64,000 nucleotides of DNA from NCBI GenBank assembly GCA_021030915.1, contig JAGEMR010000104.1:1-64000 (forward strand), read 5' to 3'. Below are positions 1 to 10,000 of this stretch, one piece after another. Numbering within the stretch: the first letter of the stretch is position 1; each line of letters opens with the position of its first letter. The position numbers and the translations under genes are program-made. This DNA comes from Astrothelium macrocarpum (Eukaryota > Ascomycota > Dothideomycetes > Trypetheliales > Trypetheliaceae). The notes beneath the pieces are model-generated. The model was not told the origin of the DNA and made no database searches. It saw only the letters and a program-made list of their open reading frames with translations.

Positions 1-56
1 GTCCAGCCTTTTTCAGAGGTAGTGTAATTCCATTCAGGTATCTCATTTGAACGAAA

Positions 57-728
57 TCAGGTGGTTTGAAGGTTCTTGTCTTTGAATATGATTAGTGGAT
101 GGATAAGGCGCCCTAAGGCGTTGACAGCTTCCACAATAGTGACCCATTGGCGATTCTGTGGTGTTTTCTTATATGTATATGCCTTCTCTGAACCAGCGAG
201 TATCATAGAATTCGTACAAACGCCTAAGCCCATATCTTCTTCGTCCATATTCCACACATTCTCATATGGAATATTTAGGCGTTGACGTGTCTTTTCAAAC
301 AGTTTTATAAACGTATCAATTTGATCTTTAAATGCGTATTCGGTTCTTTTGGTATTAAACCTTCGTCCAATCATAGAAGCGACGCGTGGATTACGTTCAA
401 TAAAATTGGAAATCCATCGTTTATCAAGTGGATTTTCGTCGCTATTAAAGCGAGTTATTCGAGCAGCCATTTCACGAAGACGAACGTGACTGGGTGGAAA
501 TCCACAATTATTCTCATCAATAATCCACTGTACGAGGAATTCCTCTTGAAATGGAGATAGTCGCTGTTGATGTTCGTGGCTGAGATGAGAATTTTGCTGA
601 TTTCGGATGCGTTTTCGGAGAATGGATCTAGGCAGGCCGTACGCGTCAGCCGTTTTATTTATTGAAAAATAAACGCCAGATTCATAATCAGCGATAGCAG
701 AAGCTATTATTCCATCTCTGGAAGACAT
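57..728 (-). pseudogene. pogo/Fot1-type DDE transposase, 5' part, with in-frame stop
   Basis: This is the N-terminal part of a cut-and-paste DNA transposon protein of the pogo/Fot1 group within Tc1/mariner. In order it shows a psq-type helix-turn-helix (around NKTADAYGLPRSILRKRI), a CENP-B-like DNA-binding half (RWISNFIERNP) and the beginning of the DDE domain (VWNMDEEDMGLGV, then a stretch running to IIFKDKNLQTT). The first true ATG is at 728; the open frame further upstream has no ATG. Translation stops at a TGA at 57-59, yet the same frame continues past it to the window edge with typical family sequence (FRSNEIPEW, then TTSEKGW). The family normally has Trp at the stop position, so TGG appears to have become TGA. 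The copy is therefore broken. The rest of the catalytic domain lies outside the window. The family call is firm; the element ends were not found. Confidence 0.85.
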
Positions 729-2844
729 TTTGACACATTGTGGTGGGTGGTGGAGCAAATTCAGTGGAATGAGACGAAATCAAATCAAGTGGTGGAGGCG
801 GGTCAAATCAGGGGGTGGGTCATTTCCGTGGGAGCCGACTTAGTTCATCCTCGCCTGCGTCCCATATCTGAGGACACGTTGTTTGACTGCCTGAATAACA
901 GCAGGCAAGGTCGTCCATAAGCACTGTGTCTTCTTGAATGGACGTCAAGCAGCTCAAAGATCTCTGCAACATAGAAAAGATGAGAAAAAGATTACATATA
1001 TATACGTCTCTTGTGCCTCATGAAGGCTTTGAGCCGAAGTCAATTTGCGGCATCCTGCACTAAGATCCGCTCAACAAGCGTATTGCGCGAATCCGCAATT
1101 CTCCAATGTGGCTTAATGCAGCCCGGCGCAAGTTGCAGGGGTAAGCCAAAGCAATGGTAGAGACTGTGGAGCATGCAAACGGACGAAAGACATCATGTCT
1201 TGATTTTTCTTATCCTCTTTGAGTGGCATATTGGCTAAGCTCGTAATGCTTCGAACTCATGTCATTGCAACTACTTCTGTTCTTCCATACTGTGTGTCAG
1301 CCTTGTGCCTCAATACACCGCGCTGCATCCGAGAGGCAGGCATCCTGGCAGTGTAGGTAGTACAACCAAATCTTAGCTCCGAAGCCACTTTACCAGACCA
1401 ATAAACAGTATCAAGACAACTCCACTGGATTTCAAGAAATAAATAGCTGGATAGACGACTGAACATCTCCAGCTTTCACTGTAAATAGGTCAAAGGCGTC
1501 AACCAAGTGTCATGTTAAAGTCGCAGCCAAATAGGAACAACACTCTCGTAGTAATTTTGGCGAGAGTGATAGTGAGGCCCTGGTTGTGTTCCACTTTATT
1601 CTGTCACGATGCCTGGCCATAGCGTCAGTCCGTGCATGGTTTCCGAAAAGCTCCGCGATTAGTACCACACTAGCAATGTTTAAGAAACTTCTTCCTCAAT
1701 AAATTTTTTGGAAAGGTACCGGGTGTGGTGCCGATATTGAGTTTCAATAAACCTTGTGGACCTTATGAGTCACCCTAACAAATTTTTTTATTTCTCCAAA
1801 ATAATTCACAATGATTTAATATGTAATTTAAAGCTATTGACATTAACAGCAAAGTTGTCATAACAAAGCTCGAAATGGAAATGCCAGTAAAGGCTGTGAC
1901 AGTACGTTATGTAGCCTAGCACAGTAGTAGTTAGCTCTTTGTGCCATTCGGTAATAAGACAAGGATGTTGGGAGCTACCTTTAAACAATCCTCAAATAGG
2001 CAAAGCAGAAGCGCCAATCACACTGACACGTAGTGGTGGAAGCTACAACATAACAATAGAACCTGTGACTCTGGTGCTAAAGCCTCGTTGGTTGCCAGCT
2101 CAGCAAGAACAACATTGTGCTGTAGTAATCACAGACGAGTGGAAAAGGAGATTAAGAGATTGAATAACTCTCCAAACCTTGCCTTCGTAATCCTTCCAAC
2201 ATCTGTCAGTAACCACGAAGGCTACGATCGTTTCCGTCTGCAGACGCTGAGATATGCCATAGTTATTGTAACACGAATATTCGATGCCGGCTCTGATACG
2301 TCGATAAATCTAGGCAACAACGGGGCTGCCATAAGAGTAGACTAGTGCGGCTCTCATTCCACAGTAATTTTTGCGTCCACAGAGCGAAACGATCACGGCC
2401 TGAAAACAGACTCTATTACATATCCGGCAGTGCAACGAGTCTGTAGACGCTAGAAATGCTTGAAAGGGGCTGAGTGGTGTGGAAAGGGGCTGGACGGTGT
2501 TGAAAGGGATTGAAACACGACCAAGACGAGGCACGATCTGGTGAGCACAGCAGTTTTATCGTCCGTTCAGCAAAATGATTGCAGCCTTTCTTAGGACACT
2601 TGGGCTGAACAACATACCGAGACCGCACAGTTGAGTCGCAAGATTGGGAATACGTTGAAACCACCTGAGAAGAAAAATCAAATATTCACAATACTTCAAA
2701 ATCATAACAATGCTAGTTCATTTGGTATCATAATATGCATAAAAAGCCACCACTGACCCAGCTGCCATACAACACACAAAACCCGGACCCTTTCCTTTTT
2801 CCAACCCGCTGTCCACCATTGAAGAGCCCAACAGATATTTCCCC
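729..2844. other. gene-poor region with transposon flank and short repeats
   Basis: No gene could be supported here. Just upstream of the transposase start, two related G-rich blocks near 795-805 and 811-822 (gaggcgggtca and gggggtgggtca) could be subterminal repeats of the transposon, but no inverted partner is in view. A 20-bp tandem repeat sits at 2460-2519. Short open frames on the minus strand around 2310-2664 contain Cys-rich stretches (CPKKGC, CRICNRVC) in two different frames. They could be a remnant, but I cannot assign them. Confidence 0.5.
2460..2519. repeat. 20-bp tandem repeat, three copies
   Basis: Three adjacent 20-bp units can be read, each sharing the core gaaaggg(g/a)(c/t)tg. 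The first is ttgaaaggggctgagtggtg; the second and third differ at a handful of positions. The array lies in non-coding DNA between the transposon remnant and the HbrB gene. Confidence 0.75.
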
Positions 2845-5559
2845 TTAACCAGCTCCAACAACCACACCCTGCCCCCCACCCACACTAACCCCCGGCCCAG
2901 CCCTCCTCCCCACAAACCCCCTCCGCTGCCTCCCTGTCCGGCCCCTCCCCAGCCAATTATACTTGAGCTCCCTCCCCAACCGCTCCGTCTTCGCCTGCCC
3001 TTCATCCCCGCTCTGACACGAGCTCAGCACCGCGACGCACTGCAGCATGCGTGCCACCGTCTCCGTGACCTGCGCGCCCGACGGCGGCAGCAGCGGCGTC
3101 GGCGCCGCCGAGCCCACCCCTGCGCCTCCCCCCCCACCAACACCACCAGTAGTAGCAATAGTAGTGGCGCGCGTCGCGGGCCGCTGCGCTATGCGCGCCG
3201 ACGACGATGACGACGGTGGAGGTGGGGGAACGGCCACGGCAGACGGCGCAGCGAGCGGGCCCATGGGCGCGATGATGGCCGTGGTGGCGGCGGTGGCGAT
3301 GTTGTTGCTCGGCTGTGAGCCCGTGTGGCGATGCATCGAGTGGTTCGGGGAGTGCAGGCTGCGGGCGGAGAAGGAGCCGGCGGAGGTGTTGGAGGCGGCG
3401 CGGGAGCGGGCGCCGAGCGAGCCGGAGCCCGAGGCGCTGTGCGAGGCGGATTGCGAGGCGAAGTCCAGCAGCGTGGAGCCCTGCGAGTTGAAGGAGGCGA
3501 GGCCGGCGTCGAGGGAGGCGGCCGTGCTGGGGCGGTCGAGCGGCGGGATGGCGGTGATGGTCGAGGTGCTGCTGTCGGTTGTAGTGGCAGGGTTGATGCT
3601 GTCGAGGGAGAGGCGGGAGAAGATGGTGAGGAGGGCGTCGTGGCGGGGGAGGATGACGGTGTCGCGGAAGGTGAGGAGGACGAAGCGGCGGACGTCGAGG
3701 TCTTCGCTGCCGAGCGTGGGAATGTTGTCGTTGGTGGTAGTAGTGGTGGATTCGTCGGCGGAGGGGGGGAGGCTGACGCCCCAGAAGTCAGCGGCTTCGC
3801 CGGGTTTCATGATGGGGCCACGGCCTTTGAATTCGAGGTCGAGGGGAAGAAAGACGGCTTGGATGAAAGGGAGGATGGTAGTGAAGACGTTGAGCCACAT
3901 ATCGGCGATGTGCGGGACAAGTCGATCGTCGGGGATTTTTCGTAGGGTTTGGTCAAGGGATGAGAAGCCTGTTTGTAGTAGTTCCCTGAGATCCTCGATA
4001 AGGACGACTGGCGCTCGTCTGTGAATGCAACGTCTCATATGTGCAATGACTAGCTGATTAAAGTCTTCGATGGGTGTTCGCAAATCTTCACCCTCAAAAA
4101 TGTTGAGAAGACGAGCTTTTAGCAAGGGCCAGGCATCGTCCGATGTCATGCCCGATAATCCAAAACTAGAAAGTTCGGCCTTTATTGCTGAAGAATCTGA
4201 GGCCATAGAAAAGACACTTGGTCCGCTGGGTGGCCCAAAGGTTGATGCACCCGAGGAATCTGGACCATTGATCATGGGCCATTCGGAAGCATCATAATTC
4301 AATGACTGGTCTCGAGGTCGATACCCAGGTCCCAGTGTGGCATTGGCCGTCGTTGCCGCTGCTTTTTCCTCTTTTTTCTTCTCACGAAGTGCTCGGCCTC
4401 CATGCCGAAGATCGAGTCCGCTTACCGATTTGGCAAAGCTACTACCTGGTCCAGGAGATGAAGGAGCAAAGCTGTACAACTGTGGAGCATTAGGTTCTGT
4501 GGGTATAGAGTTACTAGAGGCAGACGAAAGAGTGAGACCAAAGTCATCTTTCTTGTGCTTTTGTCGAGAGAGAAAGTGGTGCCTGTGCTTTTCCTTGTCA
4601 TTCGTGGTCATTTTCTCCAGCGGAACAAGGGTAGATGTCGATGCGTTAGCAGACGAGTACATTGCCGTATTGCTGGTGAAAGCGGAATCTGCAAGGCTTG
4701 TCGTAGACTGATTAAAATTTGTGCCGAAAAGTCCTTTCCCCGGAGAAGGCAACGGAGGTGGTCGTTTGTCATCCTTTTCCTTGGAAATGCCAATGGCCTT
4801 GGGCTTTGAGAACAGTTTCATCTTGGACTTTTCTTTGGTTTTGGTCTCTTTTTGGGGTAAAGGCGGTGGAGGTGGAGGAGGTGGTGGTGGTGGTGGTGGT
4901 GGCATAGGAGATGTGACTTCTCCTGGGGATGCAGGACTTCGAGGAAAGGCAGCATTTGCACCAGCCGTAGCAAATCGACCACCTCCAACGCCGGTATTAC
5001 TGTATGGTACTCCTTTTAAAACATCTGTTGATGAACTTTTGGAGCTTGGCAGTGGCGGTGGAGGTGAGTTTGGTTGGCGGCGTGTGTTTGTCGTCTGAGC
5101 AGACCTGGGATCTGGTATGGTGGTAGAGCGTTTTCGATTGTGCTGGCCATTTTGTACATGCATTGCTGCCTGCGCAGCGATTTGAGAAGCACTGAGATTT
5201 GACATATTGGATTGAGATGGGAGGGAAGGTTCAAAAAAGCCCTGTGAATGTTGGCGTGGACGATGACCTATCTGGGCCTGAGATGAAGGATTCGGAGGAC
5301 TTTCGAGGGCTGGAGACTGGGTTCTTAGAGGCGATTCATTGGCTTTCAGAGGTAGTGCAGGGCGAGAGAAGTTCTGGAGACTGGTAGTGCTGGCGCTCTG
5401 GTTGCCGAGAATGTAAGGGTGCTTTCTAGCAAAGGAGCGGGCGGTAAGCTGGGAGGAGTCGGACGAGTCGCTCGAGAGAGAAGCATTCCTATTCCGAGCT
5501 GGAGGTGGAGGAGGATAGCCCGGAGAGCGATGACTTGAGCCCGGCCGAGGGGAGTTCAT
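2845..5559 (-). CDS. hbrB: HbrB-family TORC2 subunit (Bit61/PRR5-like)
   Basis: Single-exon gene of 904 codons, starting at the ATG at 5559 (an in-frame GTG precedes it). The N-terminal ~430 residues are low complexity: Ser-rich, with a polyproline block near residues 219-233 and basic tracts. The conserved HbrB core follows, from about residue 465 (WPLLKARLLNIFEGEDLRTP) through RRAPVVLIEDLRELLQTGF and LPFIQAVFLPLD to RRFVLLTFRDTVILPRH. After a Ser/Ala/Gly-rich spacer the family's C-terminal block appears (VTETVARMLQCVAVLSS, then KYNWLGRGRTGRQRRGFVG). HbrB proteins are fungal relatives of Bit61/PRR5 and belong to the TOR complex 2, which controls actin, cell polarity and hyphal growth. Divergent from GON7, with about 460 bp between the starts. 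Strong family match; the low-complexity N-terminus is less certain and could hide an unrecognised intron. Confidence 0.88.
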   Translation of the reverse strand: MNSPRPGSSHRSPGYPPPPPARNRNASLSSDSSDSSQLTARSFARKHPYILGNQSASTTSLQNFSRPALPLKANESPLRTQSPALESPPNPSSQAQIGHRPRQHSQGFFEPSLPSQSNMSNLSASQIAAQAAMHVQNGQHNRKRSTTIPDPRSAQTTNTRRQPNSPPPPLPSSKSSSTDVLKGVPYSNTGVGGGRFATAGANAAFPRSPASPGEVTSPMPPPPPPPPPPPPPPLPQKETKTKEKSKMKLFSKPKAIGISKEKDDKRPPPLPSPGKGLFGTNFNQSTTSLADSAFTSNTAMYSSANASTSTLVPLEKMTTNDKEKHRHHFLSRQKHKKDDFGLTLSSASSNSIPTEPNAPQLYSFAPSSPGPGSSFAKSVSGLDLRHGGRALREKKKEEKAAATTANATLGPGYRPRDQSLNYDASEWPMINGPDSSGASTFGPPSGPSVFSMASDSSAIKAELSSFGLSGMTSDDAWPLLKARLLNIFEGEDLRTPIEDFNQLVIAHMRRCIHRRAPVVLIEDLRELLQTGFSSLDQTLRKIPDDRLVPHIADMWLNVFTTILPFIQAVFLPLDLEFKGRGPIMKPGEAADFWGVSLPPSADESTTTTTNDNIPTLGSEDLDVRRFVLLTFRDTVILPRHDALLTIFSRLSLDSINPATTTDSSTSTITAIPPLDRPSTAASLDAGLASFNSQGSTLLDFASQSASHSASGSGSLGARSRAASNTSAGSFSARSLHSPNHSMHRHTGSQPSNNIATAATTAIIAPMGPLAAPSAVAVPPPPPSSSSSARIAQRPATRATTIATTGGVGGGGGAGVGSAAPTPLLPPSGAQVTETVARMLQCVAVLSSCQSGDEGQAKTERLGRELKYNWLGRGRTGRQRRGFVGRRAGPGVSVGGGQGVVVGAG

Positions 5560-6019
5560 CACGCCAGACGGAGCAGTGTGATGATGGTTGTACGGGAGGG
5601 GTGCTCAGAGACACTCACGGCCTTCTCATGATATGTGTCTGGGGGTAGAATATCTGTAATACCTGCGAATATACTGATGGAAGGAGCGATTTAGCATGGC
5701 ATGTTGTGGATAGGCTTGTGACATGTCTAGGAGAGCTTGTAGAGGGTTTAAACACTTGTAAGATGTATAGTACACTAGGTGGCGGCGGGTAGGGCTGTAC
5801 ATGTGGGGGATCTCAAACAAGCATTCCCTCGAACTCCAACGCTTTTCGTACACACTATCAATCCTCTACATCGGAGGCTAATCGTCGCTTTTGGACAGAA
5901 ATCAGGCCGGCTTCGATAATCATTGCTCGCCCTGACCGGTCCGCAAGTGTGCGACGCCTCCATTCGGCATCCCCAGCAAGAAAAGAAGAGCACTTTATTT
6001 AGGACTCTACTTGTAGACC
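5560..6019. promoter_or_regulatory. divergent promoter region, hbrB / GON7
   Basis: About 460 bp separating the outward-facing starts of hbrB (minus) and the Gon7-like gene (plus). It must hold both promoters. No specific element was recognised by eye. Confidence 0.5.
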
Positions 6020-6352
6020 ATGTCGCGACTGCCTGTCACTGCAGAATATACATCTCCGAACGGAACGCATACCTTCGATCCGACTTTGTCTCAACAATCT
6101 ACCCCTTCGACTACTCCTACACAATCAAACGGTACCTCAACAAGTCCAGCCCAGCAGGCCGAGCATCTCCACTCCATTCGAACTTCCGTAGCAAAGCTTC
6201 AGGCCGATGTCAATACCTTTCTGACTCAGAAAATGGAACAAGACAAAGGTTTGGGGAAAGTAGAGGACGCCAAAGCAGAGGAAAACTATGGTGAAGAGGT
6301 CGCAGATGATGGCGATGAAGATGTAAACACAACTTCCGGCACAACCAAATAA
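6020..6352 (+). CDS. GON7: Gon7-like subunit of the EKC/KEOPS complex
   Basis: A 110-residue acidic protein. It opens with LPVTAEYTSPNGTHTF, has a central helix (EHLHSIRTSVAKLQADVNTF) and ends with an acidic tail containing EENYGEEVADD. This order and length match the fungal Gon7 family, the small partly disordered subunit of EKC/KEOPS. That complex forms the N6-threonylcarbamoyl modification (t6A) on tRNAs reading ANN codons and also affects telomeres and transcription. The start is the first ATG and has a good context (accATGtcg). A GT that could serve as a splice donor lies at 6323 inside the acidic tail; see the next feature for a possible extended form. Family assignment is good, though the protein is short and acidic, which lowers certainty. 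Confidence 0.75.
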   Translation: MSRLPVTAEYTSPNGTHTFDPTLSQQSTPSTTPTQSNGTSTSPAQQAEHLHSIRTSVAKLQADVNTFLTQKMEQDKGLGKVEDAKAEENYGEEVADDGDEDVNTTSGTTK

Positions 6353-6400
6353 CACCAGATGGATCAAGCTGAGCAGAAAAGTACGCTCTCACTGCATTAG

Positions 6401-6790
6401 TCAGGCATTCTTATCAGTAACCGTCGTGGCCGTCACAAGTCGTTGAATGCAAAGATAGATCGTATCACGGAAGAATTGCGATTAGAGCGGCCAGATCCGA
6501 ACGGTCAAACTGACTCGAGCGATCATTCAAAGCAAGAAAACTTTCAGACCTTTTCCAATTTTATCAGAAGTTTCAGTCAAATGGCTGTGGAGATCGAACG
6601 CTTGGGTGCACAATTGTGGTTATCAAGGTGGACCGCAAAAGCGCGGATATCCACACGAGATGTCTTCAGAGCAGACGATCACACCAATAATAAGTTTGAC
6701 GAGAAAATGCAGCTTGAAGATTTGGCTATCGACTATTTGGACTGTCCAATTCAGTCTCGGCTTCTCAAGCCTCTTTTGATTCATGGATGA
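6401..6790 (+). CDS. unassigned exon downstream of GON7, no own start codon
   Basis: An open frame with coding-like composition (ISNRRGRHKSLNAKIDRITE, later SFSQMAVEIERLGAQLWLS and LAIDYLDCPIQSRLLKPL) ending in TGA at 6788-6790. The frame is open only from 6401, right after a TAG, and has no ATG until 6582, so it must be the last exon of something or a remnant. An in-phase intron from 6323 (gtaaac) to 6400 (ttag) would join it to the GON7 frame and give a C-terminally extended protein. A nearer ATG at 6360 cannot be used, because the intron it would need is only about 24 nt. I do not recognise the protein. It may be an alternative C-terminus of the Gon7 gene, a separate gene with an unseen first exon, or a decayed gene. 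Confidence 0.4.
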   Translation, partial: SGILISNRRGRHKSLNAKIDRITEELRLERPDPNGQTDSSDHSKQENFQTFSNFIRSFSQMAVEIERLGAQLWLSRWTAKARISTRDVFRADDHTNNKFDEKMQLEDLAIDYLDCPIQSRLLKPLLIHG

Positions 6791-7096
6791 CTGTTGCAGA
6801 AATAAGAGGAATAATAGATTTGAAAGAATCTATCTAAAAGCGCCAGAGATGAGTCCTAATTGCGACTTGCTTCCAAGGTATACTGAAGAAAAATAGAGAG
6901 GGACCCCTGGATTCCTAAAAAATATCAAAGAAAGTCCTAAATAGCAAAATATTCCCCGGGAAAGAAATTCAACATGTGCGACGCCAGAATGTACAGCACC
7001 CCTCGAAGATGTCCATCAAACCTATGACGGAATATCACCAGTCCATTTTACTTTCATCGCTACAAAGTGTTAGCCCATACTCAAGACCGTTGTGAA

Positions 7097-10000
7097 CTAT
7101 GGTAGTAAACACTTACTCGTTGGGAATGGGTAATACACATTCCACATATTTGTCATGTAAACATGATACCCATCTTTCCTGCCATCCCTCCCTTCCGGCC
7201 TCCCCTCTTCTCCATCCGCCACCACCGCCAGCGGATGACACCCAAACTCTCCATCCTGCCTCCCAAAACTTCTCAACACCTTCTTCAGCTGGCCCTGCGG
7301 TCCCGCCACAGGCTGCAGCCCCTCGAGCTTCACCACCGTCTTGAACATGGCCGTGAGCGCCACCTCCGCCATCGGCCTCGCGAGGCCCCCGAACCCACTG
7401 CCCCAGCCCAGCTGGATGTACGCCGACTCGTCGCGGTGCAGACTGAACTCCTCCGGGTGAAAGAACGCATCGGGACTGGGATCGCGCGACGCCGCCTTGA
7501 TGTTGACGAGCACGCGGTCGCCCGGCTGCAAGTCGAGCTTGATATCGCCGTCCGTGAGCGTCGTCGCCGTGGAGACCTGGCGGATGGTGCCGGCTTCGTT
7601 GGCGAGGCGTGTCGCCTCAAGGAAATAGCGTAGCAGCATCTTGTCCGCGTCGGCGGTGTCCTGGCGCGCGAGGTCGCGTAGCGCAGGGAGGTGCTCGACG
7701 CCCGCCGGGCTGAGGAAATACTCGATGGCGTGGGCGAAGAGACTGCCGTAGTGGGCGACGATGCCGGCCGCGGGCCAGAGAATGTTTGCCCAAACGAGGT
7801 GGCGGGCGTCGCGGCCGGATTCGAGGAGGCGGTGGAGGAGGGCGGTGCCGTAGCTCTTGAGCGTGCGGACGTCCTCATGCATCCAGGGTAGGACGTGGAG
7901 GAGCTGGCTGAGGACGCCCTGGTCGCGGAGGCTGTTGAGATTGGTTTCGAGTTCGCGTGCGAGGAGGCCGAGGTGTTTGCGGGCGCGCTGGCGGAGGTCG
8001 AAGGAGTGCTGGGGGTCTGGGTCGAAGAAGAAGGAAATGTAGCAGGCGCTCATCATGTCGTGGATTTCGACTTCGCTAAAGGGGAGGTGAGGATGCTCGT
8101 CGGTTTTTAGAGGGATGCAGAAGAGTTCTGAGATGAAGTGGGCAGGGACGAGGTTGCCAATGTCGCGGATGATGTCGGCCTGAGGAATGTGGGCAATGTG
8201 GTAGGATTTTTCTTTGAGGAGCTTTGTGGTGATCTTTTCGAAATAGGTCTTGATTTCTGCCTCCCAGTTTTCGGGATACAGTGCCCGACGCATTAGTTCT
8301 TCTGACTGTTCATTGGTTGGACCGTCACCAAGGAGTGTGAATTCTCTTGTAGCTGGACCTCCCAATGATTCGATGGTCTCGCCCCAGGTTACCTTGTAAG
8401 TGTTTTGATCTTCTAGGACTTTCTTCGCTGCCTCGTATGAGTTGATGACCTTTCGTGGTGGCATCCGTTTGGGCTTGTCCAGACTATAGTTTTGAATGGT
8501 TCCAAGATTTCGAAGAATATCTGCCATGACTGAAGGAACTGTCAAAGGATAATGGGCATATATGCTATCTTGTCGGAAATGATTTGGGAATGCTCGAAGG
8601 AAGAGTTTATAGAAGCAGCAGCCATTATCCACTTCCATATCGGCATCTTGCTCTGAGTAACCCCAGTTGGTGAGCTGCTTGGGGTTGTGCTCAATTGCAT
8701 AGAATCGATCACCACGAATAACAGCAGTAGCATCGGAGAAGAGAGCGCGTGCAATCGTGAAAGGTGGAACAAGACCAGCACCTGGGACTGATAAGTTCTT
8801 TCTCTGCTCCACCGCAAGCCCAGGATAGATTTCAACATTGTCTGGGTGGTCATAGAAATGCTTAAGCTGGTCAGCAATGTACGGATCTGGGTTTATCTCT
8901 TCAAAGGTCTTGTATGTGGTCAAATCGAAGCGCTTCCGAAATTCATTCAACGTCGACAAGTTCCACGCACGAGCTTGCTTGATTCCGAGGGCCTCAACGG
9001 CCTTGAAGATGGTTGGCACCGTTTGGGCACCAAAGTCATTTCCCACATCCTCGATGCCGGCTTGAATGATGTCTACAAGATCATCATCAGAGAATTTGCC
9101 ATCTGGCTGACGTTTAAGCTCATGGAAATTCCGTTTTTCTGGATCCTTTGCAAGCAGTTCGCCCTCCATTTTGCCGAGCCTTTGGAGAAGCTCGTGTTCC
9201 TCAATCTCCTCTGGCATCCTGTTGGGGAACAACTTCTGAAAGTATTCTTCGGTAAACTTTGCATCGCGTTTGGACACAGCTGAATGCCAGCGATAGACGA
9301 GATTGAACTCAGCGGCTACCTGGTTACCAGAGCCCTTTGGAAGGTTCTGAATATCCTTTCGTGGGTCGATCATCCATTTCTCATTGGTTCTGTTGAGATT
9401 CATAATCGTCCGGAGATAGTCTGACAGAATAATGGAAACATACATCCCGCAAGTTATGAGCCGTCCTGTCTGGAAGAGGTCCTCGTCTCTCTGCTTTGAT
9501 CGTGAAAAGCGTCCACCTTCATCAATTGATGCCAACTGCTCCACAACATAGTTGTGAAATCGATTGAACATGATAAGCAAGGCACCAACTCCGGGCGGAA
9601 AGGCAAGGACACGAACTTCGGAGAAACAATCGGGTTTCAACTTTCCGTCTTTGAAAGTCCGTACTTTTTCTTGCTCTTCCCAAACACTCCCGTAAAGTGG
9701 CGATAGATCCAAATACGAAGAAGTTTTTGAGTTTGCAAAATTTTGGTGGTCAGTTCGGAAAAGGTCGTGAATGATGATAGTAGCAAAATAGAACAGTATG
9801 CTGGAAATTCCAGCGGGATGCGGTTCATCCTTTTTCCTGGCAAGAAGGCTATCGAAGAGTGCACCCGGATCTGGGAGAGCAGCTGGTTGCATGGTTCGAG
9901 GTTGAGCGGTTTTTGCATATGGCGTATTTGCTGCACCTATATGCGGATAAAGAATGCTATTCCCCGAGCCATCCGCTCGCCGGTATTGAAATTCTCTTCC

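Noticed and set aside
3047..4024. 325-codon open frame on the plus strand
   Set aside because: It lies entirely antisense to the conserved hbrB coding region; the GC-rich third positions of that gene open the opposite strand. The translation is Arg/Val/Ser-rich with no family character.
7330..7878. 182-codon minus-strand frame inside the ppoC-like gene
   Set aside because: Alternative frame of the same strand in a GC-rich stretch; the Ppo frame is conserved.
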